A DNA stretch of 64,000 nt from Pseudomonas sp. N40(2020) (GTDB lineage Bacteria; Pseudomonadota; Gammaproteobacteria; Pseudomonadales; Pseudomonadaceae). Below the pieces are notes generated by a model. The model saw nothing but the letters and a program-made list of their open reading frames with translations. It was not told where the DNA came from and searched no databases. Position numbers and translations under genes: made by a program. This document shows, piece by piece, positions 39,383 to 47,497 of this stretch; within the stretch, counting starts at the first letter, position 1, and each line of letters starts with the position of its first letter. Where the stretch lies: NCBI RefSeq assembly GCF_014472415.1, contig NZ_JACSZV010000009.1, positions 1-64,000 of the forward strand, given 5' to 3'.

Positions 39383-39754
39383 ATGTTCAAAGACACGCCT
39401 AATCCCCCCGAAACCGACGACTCGGTTTCCCCCTATAAATCAGCCGAATCAAAAAAACTCCACGAGGCCGCCGAAAAAGCCCTCGACCATTACCTCAAAC
39501 CGAAACCCGACCCGCGCAACTCCGTGGATCGTGGCATGCAGATGTTCAGGGTCGCCCCCGACCTCAACCCCGAAGCCGTGGCCATTCAGACGTACGAAAC
39601 GTTTTCGTCGGTGAGCATTCTGTTGCTGGATCTGGCGGACAGCCTGGACGACAAGCCGCGACATCTGGCGATGGCGATCTATCAGTTGAGCGAGATGGGA
39701 TTGTTGCTGGCGGAGCAGGCGCTGGATAACGAACGGGCGATTGCCGTGACCTGA
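39383..39754 (+). CDS. DUF6124 family protein
   Basis: A 123-aa protein opening FKDTPNPPETDDSVSPYKSAESKKLHEAAEKALDHYLKP, the usual start of the Pseudomonas DUF6124 family, followed by a predicted helical C-terminal half (ETFSSVSILLLDLADSLDDKPRHLAMAIYQLSEMGLLLAEQAL). The function is unknown; these small genes occur in several copies per pseudomonad genome. I chose ATG 39383, because GGAG is eight bases upstream, against two or three bases for the ATG at 39377. Its leader is exceptionally structured. The protein has no signal peptide or membrane segment. Confidence 0.85.
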   Translation: MFKDTPNPPETDDSVSPYKSAESKKLHEAAEKALDHYLKPKPDPRNSVDRGMQMFRVAPDLNPEAVAIQTYETFSSVSILLLDLADSLDDKPRHLAMAIYQLSEMGLLLAEQALDNERAIAVT

Positions 39755-39782
39755 TCGTTAACCATGCGGCGCCTGAACTGAC

Positions 39783-39882
39783 GCCATCGCGGGCAAGCCC
39801 GCTCCCACAGGTTCAGCGAGCGGACACAACATCAGTGAACGACGCAAACCCTTTGGGAGCTGGCTTGCCAGCGATTGCAATG
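39783..39882. repeat. BIME: two inverted REP elements
   Basis: A minus-strand REP at 39783-39810 (CCATCGCGGGCAAGCCCGCT...) and a plus-strand REP at about 39853-39882 (TTGGGAGCTGGCTTGCCAGC...), separated by about 42 bases, lying between the convergent DUF6124 and PilZ genes. Confidence 0.8.
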
Positions 39883-39900
39883 GTGAAGGCGCCGCAGAAC

Positions 39901-40260
39901 TCAGGCCGAAGCCGGCAACGGCTGAAAACTGAAGTATTGCCGTAGCGCCTCGACCAGTTGCCCGTATTCCACCGGCGGTCGTTGCAGGCTGAAGCCGGCG
40001 TCGTAGTGCAGCGGGGTCGCGTCTTCGTGGCACCAGAGGCAGCAGGCAGCCAGATCGATCACCTGCTGGCAGCCATCGCCGCAGGGGATCTTCAGACGCA
40101 AATGGAAATCCGCACCGATCATCATCGGCAACTGGCTGATGAGCATCAGCCCGTCTTCGGACACATTGCCGAGAAAGCCGATGGGTTTGTCGGTGACACT
40201 GTTGAACACTCTGAGGAAGTACGGCAACTGATGCCGTTCGATTCGGCGGTCGGTAAACAT
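39901..40260 (-). CDS. PilZ domain protein (cyclic-di-GMP receptor)
   Basis: A 119-aa single-domain PilZ protein. The c-di-GMP motifs are both present: RxxxR as RIERHQ (Arg5-Arg9, with Arg6 adjacent) and NxSxxG as NVSEDG (Asn32, Ser34, Gly37). A binding event would change its interaction with a motility or exopolysaccharide partner. The ATG at 40260 is the usual family start; a GTG at 40335 is in frame, but the ribosome site is weak in both cases. A GGDEF cyclase (46 kb) in the same window is a possible signal source, although physically unlinked. Confidence 0.88.
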   Translation of the reverse strand: MFTDRRIERHQLPYFLRVFNSVTDKPIGFLGNVSEDGLMLISQLPMMIGADFHLRLKIPCGDGCQQVIDLAACCLWCHEDATPLHYDAGFSLQRPPVEYGQLVEALRQYFSFQPLPASA

Positions 40261-40493
40261 GATGCGCAGTTCGCCATGCAAGGCTCTCTCACAGAGCCGC
40301 ACCTTTGCTTCGGAACGCGCCTGTATCGCAAGCACGCTCTCCCCGCTTCCGGTGTGACGGTCGCTAAATCGCCGTCACCTGACAACTGGCCAGTCGCAGG
40401 TGTTGCACGGTATTAGAGACACGGCTCTAAACCCGATTCATTCGACTATAGCTCAGCTTGTACAACCGGCCAGCTTTTGTATGACAACCACCA

Positions 40494-40880
40494 TCAAAAA
40501 CGGGTCGGACGCACCACGGCTGCGGCGCTGCGGGTCGGGTAATGGCCCAGGCTCTGCAAGGTTTCAAGGCGCGCGCGGGCGCGGTAGGCGTATTCGCTGT
40601 TGGGGTACGAGGCGATGATGAACTGGTAGGTCTGCGCGGCATCGACAAACATTTTCTGCCGTTCAAGGCACTGGCCGCGCATCATCGACACTTCCGGCCA
40701 CACGTACGGGCGGGCGCGGCTGGCACGTTCGACCTTGGACAGTTCGAGCATCACCTGCTCGCAATTGCCGCGATCATAGGCGCTGTAGGCGTTGTTCAAA
40801 TGATGGTTCATCGACCAACGGGTGCAGCCCGTGACGGCGAGGACGCTGAGGGCAAGGGCGGCAATGGGCAACAATCGCAT
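40494..40880 (-). CDS. TPR-like outer membrane lipoprotein
   Basis: A 128-aa lipoprotein. The N terminus MRLLPIAALALSVLAVTGC is a signal peptide with a lipobox ending at Cys19. The mature part has a helical repeat pattern (HHLNNAYSAYDRGNCEQVMLELSKVE, YVWPEVSMMRGQCLERQKMFVDAAQTYQFIIASYPNSEYAYRARARLETL), like one or two TPR units. The function is not known; TPR lipoproteins commonly support envelope assembly or secretion. AGGAGA lies six bases before ATG 40880. It is divergent from pykA, and the 230 bases between it and the PilZ gene show nothing definite. Confidence 0.8.
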   Translation of the reverse strand: MRLLPIAALALSVLAVTGCTRWSMNHHLNNAYSAYDRGNCEQVMLELSKVERASRARPYVWPEVSMMRGQCLERQKMFVDAAQTYQFIIASYPNSEYAYRARARLETLQSLGHYPTRSAAAVVRPTRF

Positions 40881-41052
40881 GGGGGTTCTCCTGTCTTGAG
40901 CTCTGTATCGACCCATCGTCGGAAATCTTCAGGCGCGTTTGTCCCAAAGTTACCGCGTTCAATAAAGAAAATAGAAAGTAGTGCAAACGAACAATGACTA
41001 CACCCCTCGAGCATAGTAGCCTTCGCTAGCGCTTGAACTCAGGAGTCTTTGC

Positions 41053-42504
41053 ATGTCCGTCCGTCGTACCAAAATCGTCGCTACCCTTGGCCCGGCCAGT
41101 AACTCGCCGGAAGTTCTCGAACAGCTGATTCTGGCTGGTCTGGACGTTGCCCGTCTGAACTTCTCCCACGGCACCCCCGACGAGCACAAGGCTCGCGCGA
41201 AACTGGTGCGTGACCTCGCTGCCAAGCACGGCCGCTTCGTCGCCCTGCTCGGTGACCTGCAAGGCCCGAAAATCCGTATCGCCAAATTCGCCAACAAGAA
41301 GATCGAGCTGAAGATCGGTGACCAGTTCACCTTCTCCACCAGCCATCCGTTGACCGAAGGCAACCAGCAAGTGGTCGGCATCGACTACCCGGATCTGGTG
41401 AAAGACTGCGGCGTGGGCGACGAGCTGCTGCTCGACGACGGCCGCGTGGTGATGCGCGTTGATACCGCCACTGCCACTGAACTGCATTGCACCGTGACCA
41501 TCGGCGGCCCGCTGTCCGACCACAAAGGCATCAACCGTCGCGGTGGCGGCCTGACCGCGCCGGCCCTGACTGAAAAAGACAAGGCCGACATCAAGCTCGC
41601 CGCAGAAATGGAAGTCGACTACCTCGCGGTGTCCTTCCCGCGTGACGCCGCCGACATGGAATACGCCCGTCAACTGCGCGACGAAGCCGGCGGTACTGCC
41701 TGGCTGGTGGCAAAGATCGAACGCGCCGAAGCCGTGGCCGACGACGAAACCCTCGATGGCCTGATCAAGGCGTCCGACGCAGTGATGGTTGCCCGTGGTG
41801 ACCTCGGTGTGGAAATCGGCGACGCCGAACTGGTGGGCATTCAGAAGAAAATCATTCTGCACGCACGCCGCCACAACAAGGCTGTGATCGTTGCGACCCA
41901 GATGATGGAGTCGATGATCCAGAACCCGATGCCGACCCGCGCCGAAGTGTCCGACGTGGCCAACGCCGTGCTCGACTACACCGACGCCGTGATGCTCTCG
42001 GCCGAATCCGCTGCCGGTCTGTACCCGCTGGAAGCCGTGCAAGCGATGGCGCGCATCTGCGTCGGCGCTGAAAAGCATCCGACCGGTAAAACCTCCAGCC
42101 ACCGCATCGGCAAAGTGTTCGAAAGCTGCGACCAGAGCATCGCGCTGGCAGCCATGTACACCGCCAACCACTTCCCGGGCGTCAAAGCGATCATCGCCCT
42201 GACCGAAAGTGGCTACACGCCGTTGATCATGTCGCGCATCCGTTCTTCGGTGCCGATCTACGCGTTCTCTCCGCACCGTGAAACTCAGGCCCGTGCGGCC
42301 ATGTTCCGTGGCGTGTACACCGTGCCGTTCGACCCGGCATCGCTACCGCCGCACGAAGTGAGCCAGAAGGCGATCGACGAACTGGTCAAGCGCGGCGTTG
42401 TGGAAAAAGGCGACTGGGTCATCCTGACCAAGGGCGACAGCTACCACACCACCGGCGGCACCAACGGCATGAAGATCCTGCACGTGGGCGACCCGCAGGT
42501 CTGA
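41053..42504 (+). CDS. pykA: Pyruvate kinase (PykA)
   Basis: A 483-aa pyruvate kinase, converting phosphoenolpyruvate and ADP to pyruvate and ATP. Family motifs: RRTKIVATLGPAS, RLNFSHG, GDLQGPKIRI, the active-site region KIERAEAVADD with catalytic Lys and Glu, MVARGDLGVEI, and ATQMMESMI, then a regulatory C domain. The sequence is close to P. aeruginosa PykA and unlike PykF. AGGAG lies eight bases upstream. A perfect GC-rich terminator follows the stop. It marks one side of the conserved pykA-fumarase block; the Tc islands lie on both sides of that block. Confidence 0.97.
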   Translation: MSVRRTKIVATLGPASNSPEVLEQLILAGLDVARLNFSHGTPDEHKARAKLVRDLAAKHGRFVALLGDLQGPKIRIAKFANKKIELKIGDQFTFSTSHPLTEGNQQVVGIDYPDLVKDCGVGDELLLDDGRVVMRVDTATATELHCTVTIGGPLSDHKGINRRGGGLTAPALTEKDKADIKLAAEMEVDYLAVSFPRDAADMEYARQLRDEAGGTAWLVAKIERAEAVADDETLDGLIKASDAVMVARGDLGVEIGDAELVGIQKKIILHARRHNKAVIVATQMMESMIQNPMPTRAEVSDVANAVLDYTDAVMLSAESAAGLYPLEAVQAMARICVGAEKHPTGKTSSHRIGKVFESCDQSIALAAMYTANHFPGVKAIIALTESGYTPLIMSRIRSSVPIYAFSPHRETQARAAMFRGVYTVPFDPASLPPHEVSQKAIDELVKRGVVEKGDWVILTKGDSYHTTGGTNGMKILHVGDPQV

Positions 42505-42525
42505 GTGACCGGTTGCTGAAAAGCG

Positions 42526-42565
42526 AAAGCCCCGCCATGTGAATGGCGGGGCTTTTTGTTTTCTG
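42526..42565 (+). terminator. pykA terminator (copy 1 of a duplicated element)
   Basis: The stem AAGCCCCGCCAT / ATGGCGGGGCTT with loop GTGA, then TTTTTGTTTT, 21 bases after the pykA stop. The 40-base sequence 42526-42565 is repeated exactly at 44038-44077; allowing one mismatch, the shared segment is 44 bases. The two copies flank the delta-60-repeat gene. Confidence 0.92.
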
Positions 42566-42576
42566 GCTCATGTCAA

Positions 42577-42592
42577 CTGTCAACACTGACAG
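42577..42592. promoter_or_regulatory. Palindromic operator upstream of the delta-60 gene
   Basis: CTGTCAACACTGACAG: the same half-sites CTGTCA and TGACAG with the central four bases ACAC in place of GATC. It lies 85 bases upstream of the delta-60-repeat start. With the flanking bases (ACTGTCA...TGACAGT) the dyad extends to 18 bases. No clear -10 is visible. Confidence 0.7.
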
Positions 42593-42676
42593 TAGTCAGG
42601 TCTGTTCTTTTATTCCAATGATGTTTGCCGCGCCACGCGCTGCCAATTGCTAGGCGCATTTCATGGAGAAAGAAAA

Positions 42677-44008
42677 ATGTCCGTATCAGAGCAAAACCGG
42701 TCAGCAAATATGGCCGGAAAAATCGATTTGGCTTTCGGCACCGATGGCGTGGTGAATATCAACGTTCCTGGCACACTGTCCGCAGATGTCAGTGGCGTCA
42801 TCAACGGCCCTGATAACACGTTGTATGTGTGTGGTAGTGCGCAAGACCAACGGGGCTCAAAGTTTTTTATCGCAGCATTGAGTTCGACCGGTCAACTCAT
42901 TATCGATTTTGGCAACAACGGTTTTGTCGTGGGCTTGTTTGGTGAAGAAGGACAGAGCTCCTACTGCACTCAACTCTTTCTATCAGGTGAAAAGCTGTTA
43001 CTCGTCGGTGCATCTGATATCGGTAAAGACCCATTCCCGGCTTTAGCACGACTGGATCTACAGGGCGTTTTTGACCCTACATTCGGAGAAGACGGACGAG
43101 GCAGAATTATCTTCCATCTTCCCGGCCCCAATGGTCTGGCAGAACAAAAAAAAACGATAGCTCAGGCAGCCAATTCACCCTTGAGAAAAGGCAACACTCA
43201 TGAGGGATCGGCAACGGTGCTGCAGAACGGGAAGATTCTGCTTTCTCATTATTTTTTCAGACCGAATGAACCAAGCTACGGCTTGATCCTGCGTACGTTG
43301 GAAAACGGCACGCTAGATACGGACTTCTGCCAAACCGGTTATCTACCGGTAATCGCTCCGGGGTATGACAACGGCCAGACACAAATCCAAAGTGTCACCG
43401 TCGATTCGGTGGGTCGTTATGTTGCCTGCGGCGGTGTCTACGATCTGGGTACATCGCCTGTGAGCACTTTCTTTGCACGTTACAGTGACGAGGGCACACC
43501 CGATACCTCGTTTGGCCCGCAGGGATTTCGGATCATGCACGACCCTGAAGTTATTCCGGGCGGTTCACGAGCAATAACGCTGATCGGGTTAGACAGCCAA
43601 GGTTTCTTGAGCTGTGGCAGTTCTGTTCATGACCCCTACGTTGGTCAGTTACGGATGCTGAAGAATAACGGCGAACCGGACAACGACTTCAACTTCGGCG
43701 AACCGCTCAACACCAAGTTGGTGGAAAGCAGCACGTTATGGAAAGCGATTACGCGTCAATCGGACGGCAATTTTATCGTTGTCGGCGCAATCGACAAACG
43801 AAAGGATACTTTCAAGTTCGACTTGGTTGTTGCTCGATTTGATAAAACCGGGAAGCTGGACGCTGACTTCAATGATGGTCTTGGCTGGGCGCGAACACGT
43901 TTGAGCACCGGATCCGATGCAGGTTTTGTGGTGATACTGCAAAACGAAAAAATCGTCGTTGGTGGTGTATCCCATAACAATGGGATCGTCGCTCGCTACC
44001 ACTGCTGA
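42677..44008 (+). CDS. Delta-60-repeat / beta-propeller-like protein
   Basis: A 443-aa protein with repeating units of the delta-60 type, each containing LD..F-G or D-F-G turns such as GKIDLAFGTDGVV, GVFDPTFGEDGRG, GTLDTDFCQTGYL and GTPDTSFGPQGF. Repeats of about 60 residues of this kind form a beta-propeller-like fold. No signal peptide is visible. I chose ATG 42677 with GGAG nine bases upstream; an in-frame start at 42647 is weaker. The coding sequence is AT-richer than the surrounding genes, and a duplicated pykA terminator flanks it, both pointing to transfer. Function is unknown, but a shared operator links it to the Tc genes. Confidence 0.82.
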   Translation: MSVSEQNRSANMAGKIDLAFGTDGVVNINVPGTLSADVSGVINGPDNTLYVCGSAQDQRGSKFFIAALSSTGQLIIDFGNNGFVVGLFGEEGQSSYCTQLFLSGEKLLLVGASDIGKDPFPALARLDLQGVFDPTFGEDGRGRIIFHLPGPNGLAEQKKTIAQAANSPLRKGNTHEGSATVLQNGKILLSHYFFRPNEPSYGLILRTLENGTLDTDFCQTGYLPVIAPGYDNGQTQIQSVTVDSVGRYVACGGVYDLGTSPVSTFFARYSDEGTPDTSFGPQGFRIMHDPEVIPGGSRAITLIGLDSQGFLSCGSSVHDPYVGQLRMLKNNGEPDNDFNFGEPLNTKLVESSTLWKAITRQSDGNFIVVGAIDKRKDTFKFDLVVARFDKTGKLDADFNDGLGWARTRLSTGSDAGFVVILQNEKIVVGGVSHNNGIVARYHC

Positions 44009-44037
44009 ATGATGCAAAGGTTATGTTACTGATAGCA

Positions 44038-44077
44038 AAAGCCCCGCCATGTGAATGGCGGGGCTTTTTGTTTTCTG
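44038..44077 (+). terminator. Second copy of the pykA terminator
   Basis: Identical to 42526-42565 over 40 bases, 30 bases after the delta-60 gene stop. It terminates that gene and also faces the convergent enoyl-CoA hydratase gene. The exact copy is best explained by duplication at insertion. Confidence 0.9.
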
Positions 44078-44117
44078 ATCCAACAGTCACTCCATCGCTG
44101 GCCGGATCAGCGAAGAT

Positions 44118-44867
44118 TCAGTGCCGCTTGATAAACCCGGTCAACGCCGCCAGCGCTTCGGGCGATCGCAGCCTTTGGGTGAACAACGCGCCCTCCGCTT
44201 CGATCACTTTGCGGATCAACTCACGATCCGGCGCTTTCATCAGTTGCTTGCTGATGCGCACGGCTTCGGGCGGCAACTCATCGAAGCGCAGGGCCATTTC
44301 CCGCGCCTTGGCCAGTGCCGCTTCGCCGCTGCCCAACGCTTCGCTGGCAATGCCCCACTCGGCGGCTTGTTCACCGCTGAAGCCTTCACCGAGCAACAGC
44401 AACTCGGAAGCTTTGGCCTGGCCGAGCAAGCGCGGCAGGATCAGGCTGGAGCCGAACTCCGGGCACAAACCAAGGTTGACGAACGGCATGCGCAGGCGCG
44501 CATCACGGCTGACGTAGACCAGATCACAGTGCAGCAACAGCGTGGTGCCAATGCCCACGGCCGCCCCGGCCACGGCAGCGATCACTGGTTTGCGGAACTC
44601 GAGCAGGTTGAGCATGAAGTGGAACACCGGGCTGTCGAGATCGCTCGGCGGTTGCTGGATGAAGTCGGCGATGTCGTTGCCGGCGGTGAAGCACTCGGCG
44701 CTGCCGGTGATCAGCACGGCGTTGATTTCAGGATCGCTGTCAGCCTTCTTCAGCGCCTCGGCGAGACGACTGTACATCGCCCGGCTCAGGGCATTTTTCT
44801 TGTCGGGGCGGTTGAGGCGCAGGGTCAGTAAACCGCGTTCGCGTTCCAGCAGGATGGCTTCGGGCAT
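44118..44867 (-). CDS. Enoyl-CoA hydratase/isomerase family protein
   Basis: A 249-aa crotonase-fold protein. The oxyanion-hole loop AECFTAGNDIADF and the AAVAGAAVGIGTTLLLHCDLVYVSRDARL segment, with FVNLGLCPEFGSSLILPRLLG, are typical; the usual second catalytic Glu is present as PEF. The substrate is not evident. I used ATG 44867; the TTG at 44900, in a TTGA overlap with the upstream ferredoxin reductase gene, is also possible and would couple translation. It matches the place of PA4330 in P. aeruginosa as I recall it. Confidence 0.88.
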   Translation of the reverse strand: MPEAILLERERGLLTLRLNRPDKKNALSRAMYSRLAEALKKADSDPEINAVLITGSAECFTAGNDIADFIQQPPSDLDSPVFHFMLNLLEFRKPVIAAVAGAAVGIGTTLLLHCDLVYVSRDARLRMPFVNLGLCPEFGSSLILPRLLGQAKASELLLLGEGFSGEQAAEWGIASEALGSGEAALAKAREMALRFDELPPEAVRISKQLMKAPDRELIRKVIEAEGALFTQRLRSPEALAALTGFIKRH

Positions 44868-44896
44868 GGCGTGTCTCGCGTCTGATGGATCAGCGC

Positions 44897-45832
44897 TCAA
44901 CCACGGCTGAGGAAGACGTCGGCCAGCAGTTGATTGCGCGGCAGTCCAGCGAGGTAAAGCCGCCGGGCAAAGGCGTCTACGCTGGTCGGTGAGCCGCAGA
45001 CTAAGGCCAGGGTTTGCCGGGAAACAAGGCGCAGTTGCGCCAAAGCGGCGGGCGACTCGGCCGCCGCCCAGAGTTCGACGGTCAGGTTTTCCCGCTGCGC
45101 GGCCAGTGCCGCAAGGGGTTTGGCCAGATAGTGCTCGCTGGCGTCATGGGCCAGGTGAATGACGCGGATTGCGCCTTGGTGATCCTGGCGCAAGGCTTCA
45201 CGCAGCACACCGAACAACGGGCCCAGACCTGTACCGGCGGCCAGCAGCCACAGCGGTCTTGCATGCCAGTCTGGGTCGTAATGCAGCGCGCCGCCGCGCA
45301 GTTCGCCGAGGCGGATCGGGTCACCGATCTGCAAGCGCCGCGCCGCATCGCTGAATTCGCCGGGCTGTCGGCAGTCGAGGTGAAACTCAAGAAAGCGGTC
45401 TTCTTCCGGCAGGCTGGCCAGCGAATACGGCCGCGCGATGTGATCGATCCACAGCACCAGATGTTGGCCGGCGCTGTAGCGCAAGGGCCGTTGCGGGGTC
45501 AGGCGCAGACGCAGGACATTGTCACCGAGCCAGTCCAGCGCTTCGACGACGGCCGGGCGACCGTCCTTGATCGGGTCGAAGGTGTGCACCTGCAAATCTT
45601 CGATCACCTGACACTGGCAGGCCAGCCGCCAACCCTGCTCACGCTGTTCGGCGCTCAAGGCATCCGGGCGGTTATCTGCCGGCAGGCCTTGTACGCACTG
45701 CACCAGGCAGGCATGGCAACTGCCGGCGCGACAACTGTAGGGCACAGCCACGCCGTTCTGGTTGAGGGCATCGAGCAGATTGCTGCCCGCCGCCACCGAC
45801 CAGTGCCGTTCACCGACGCGAAGTTCAGGCAT
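44897..45832 (-). CDS. Iron-sulfur ferredoxin reductase-like oxidoreductase
   Basis: A 311-aa protein with an N-terminal plant-type 2Fe-2S domain (Cys34, Cys39, Cys42 in CRAGSCHAC, and Cys72 in GWRLACQC), then an FAD-binding barrel with RPYSLAS and a NAD(P)H domain with LLAAGTGLGPLFGVLREAL. It would shuttle electrons from NAD(P)H through flavin and iron-sulfur to an unknown acceptor. The start ATG 45832 is eight bases inside the GGDEF gene; an in-frame extension further up lies within that gene. It is the second gene of a GGDEF / reductase / hydratase operon. Confidence 0.88.
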   Translation of the reverse strand: MPELRVGERHWSVAAGSNLLDALNQNGVAVPYSCRAGSCHACLVQCVQGLPADNRPDALSAEQREQGWRLACQCQVIEDLQVHTFDPIKDGRPAVVEALDWLGDNVLRLRLTPQRPLRYSAGQHLVLWIDHIARPYSLASLPEEDRFLEFHLDCRQPGEFSDAARRLQIGDPIRLGELRGGALHYDPDWHARPLWLLAAGTGLGPLFGVLREALRQDHQGAIRVIHLAHDASEHYLAKPLAALAAQRENLTVELWAAAESPAALAQLRLVSRQTLALVCGSPTSVDAFARRLYLAGLPRNQLLADVFLSRG

Positions 45833-46943
45833 CGACGTTCTCCCACGCGGCCGCACAGCGGTTGCGCCCGTCACGCTTGGCTCGATAGAGCGCCTGATCG
45901 GCGCGCTGCAAGGCGTCGTCCAGATCATCGTCCAGCGCCAATAAGGTCATGCCGGCCGAGAGGCTGAGATCTCGCACGTTCAGACCGATCAGTTCGACGT
46001 CGGTAAAGGCGATGCGCAGCCTTTCACAACAAGCCGTAAGGCGTTCGGCGTCGCAGTCGGGCAGCAATACCACGAATTCCTCACCACCATAACGCGCCAG
46101 CACATCGCCGTCGCGCAGGCATGCTTGAGCAACGCCGGCAAAGGCTTGCAACACCTGATCGCCAGCGGCATGGCCGTGCAGATCATTGATGCGTTTGAAA
46201 TGGTCGAGGTCGATCAGCGCCAGCCCGTGTACCACGTCATCGTCCATCGCATTCAGTTCACGCGAGGCCAGGCGCAGAAAATGCCGGCGATTGAACAGGC
46301 CGGTCAGTTCGTCGGTGGCGACCAGGTCTTCTAGCTGGCGCATCATCCCGCGCAGGGTGTCCTGATGCGCCTGCAAGGCAAAGCGACGCTGGCGCATGCG
46401 TTGGCGCGAGACCTGTACGAAACGTGCGTAAATCACCAGCCACGCCAGCACCATCGCCAGGACGCACACTTGCAAGGCTGCGAGCGCCGGTTCCGGCAAG
46501 CGCATGTGATAGCCGTCCCACAGGGTAATTGCGCAGAAACTGAAGAACACCAGCAGCGCACAGCGAATAAACGCCCGCCGACTCAGATGAAACAGACCGA
46601 ACAACAGGATCAGCACGTAGAACACCAGAAACGCGCTGCGAGCTTCATCCAGATGGGCGATCAGCCAAGTCTGCCAGCCGAGCCCGAGCAGCACTTGCGC
46701 TTCGGTCAGGCTGGGATCGGAGAAGCGCAGGTTACGGCCAGACCAGAACAGGCCGAACAGGATGGCCTGAGTGATCACCACCAGCGCGCTGCCGATGGTC
46801 ACTGCGCTCAAGGATTGGTCGTAATGCCCGGTGAAAAACGCCAGCCACAACAGCACCAAAGCCAATCCATAGGTGGCTGCAGCGAGGGCAAAGCGTTTGA
46901 GCAAAAGACGTTGAATGGCGTTATGGGTCAATCGTTGACTCAC
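45825..46943 (-). CDS. sadC: Membrane-anchored diguanylate cyclase (SadC-like)
   Basis: A 372-aa protein with five or six membrane segments in residues 1-190 (LALVLLWLAFFTG, VTIGSALVVITQAILFGLF, SAFLVFYVLILLFGLF, CALLVFFSFCAITLW, VCVLAMVLAWLVIYA), then a GGDEF domain. The active-site loop is RYGGEEFVVLL, an active GGEEF variant, and RDGD sits five residues upstream as the inhibitory I-site, so feedback by c-di-GMP is expected. The order with ferredoxin reductase, hydratase and fumarase is that of SadC (PA4332) in P. aeruginosa, where it controls surface attachment; this one is shorter than the 487-aa PAO1 protein, so the name rests mainly on synteny. Confidence 0.85.
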   Translation of the reverse strand: MSQRLTHNAIQRLLLKRFALAAATYGLALVLLWLAFFTGHYDQSLSAVTIGSALVVITQAILFGLFWSGRNLRFSDPSLTEAQVLLGLGWQTWLIAHLDEARSAFLVFYVLILLFGLFHLSRRAFIRCALLVFFSFCAITLWDGYHMRLPEPALAALQVCVLAMVLAWLVIYARFVQVSRQRMRQRRFALQAHQDTLRGMMRQLEDLVATDELTGLFNRRHFLRLASRELNAMDDDVVHGLALIDLDHFKRINDLHGHAAGDQVLQAFAGVAQACLRDGDVLARYGGEEFVVLLPDCDAERLTACCERLRIAFTDVELIGLNVRDLSLSAGMTLLALDDDLDDALQRADQALYRAKRDGRNRCAAAWENVDA

Positions 46944-47067
46944 CGTGCGATTGGAGGCTGACCGAGTGTCCTACTCTACAGACCGGCTGCCACTTTAGTG
47001 GCGTAGTCGATAAATGACCACCGATTTTCGGGCTCGAAATTTGACGTCAAAAGTGTGGCCTCAAAAG

Positions 47068-47275
47068 CCCCTCACCCTAGCCCTCTCCCGGTGGGAGAGG
47101 GGACTGACCGCGTTTCACTCACAAGCTACACCGACCTGAAATACCGAGCCGAATTGGGGTTTTGACAACGACACAAATCGCCTCCCCTTCCCCCCAAGTT
47201 GTCTGAGCCCGACTCAGATTTTGAACAGCATGAGGATCGGCTCCCTCTCCCCAGGGAGAGGGCTGGGCTGAGCGG
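47068..47275. repeat. Paired inverted CCCTCACCC / CCCTCTCCC repeats upstream of fumarase
   Basis: A unit at 47068-47102 (CCCCTCACCCTAGCCCTCTC...GGGAGAGGGG) and an inverse unit at 47242-47275 (CCCTCTCCCCAGGGAGAGGG then CTGGG). Each contains a local stem of the type CCCTCTCCC/GGGAGAGGG. The 554-base gap 46944-47497 otherwise holds short low-information sequence and, near the fumarase, a TTATACT at 47367-47373 that could be a -10 without a clear -35. Confidence 0.6.
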
Positions 47276-47497
47276 GCGATGTAGACGTGAAACCCGATGT
47301 CCGATATTCGCCCAACCATGCGACCAACGAATGACTACCTGCGCGTGTACGCCCCTTTGATGCGCGTTATACTGCCGCGCCTTTTTAGCGTCGCGCCAGC
47401 AGCCCCGGCGTGCCTTGAAAGGTGCTTGCGACCGACCGATACACCCAAGCCGCAGGCACCTTATTGAATGTTCCCGTCTTTTAGAGGAGCGCGACTC

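Noticed and set aside
40441..40475. tRNA-like start (TATAGCTCAGCTTG)
   Set aside because: There is no anticodon arm, no T-loop GTTCGA sequence and no acceptor pairing within 90 bases.
41026..42276. 416-codon minus-strand frame across pykA
   Set aside because: It lies opposite a certain pyruvate kinase and shows only the His/Gly/Val bias of an antisense frame.
47357..47373. TTGATG ... TATACT as the fumarase promoter
   Set aside because: The spacer is five bases. TATACT may still be a -10, but no -35 is seen at the right distance.
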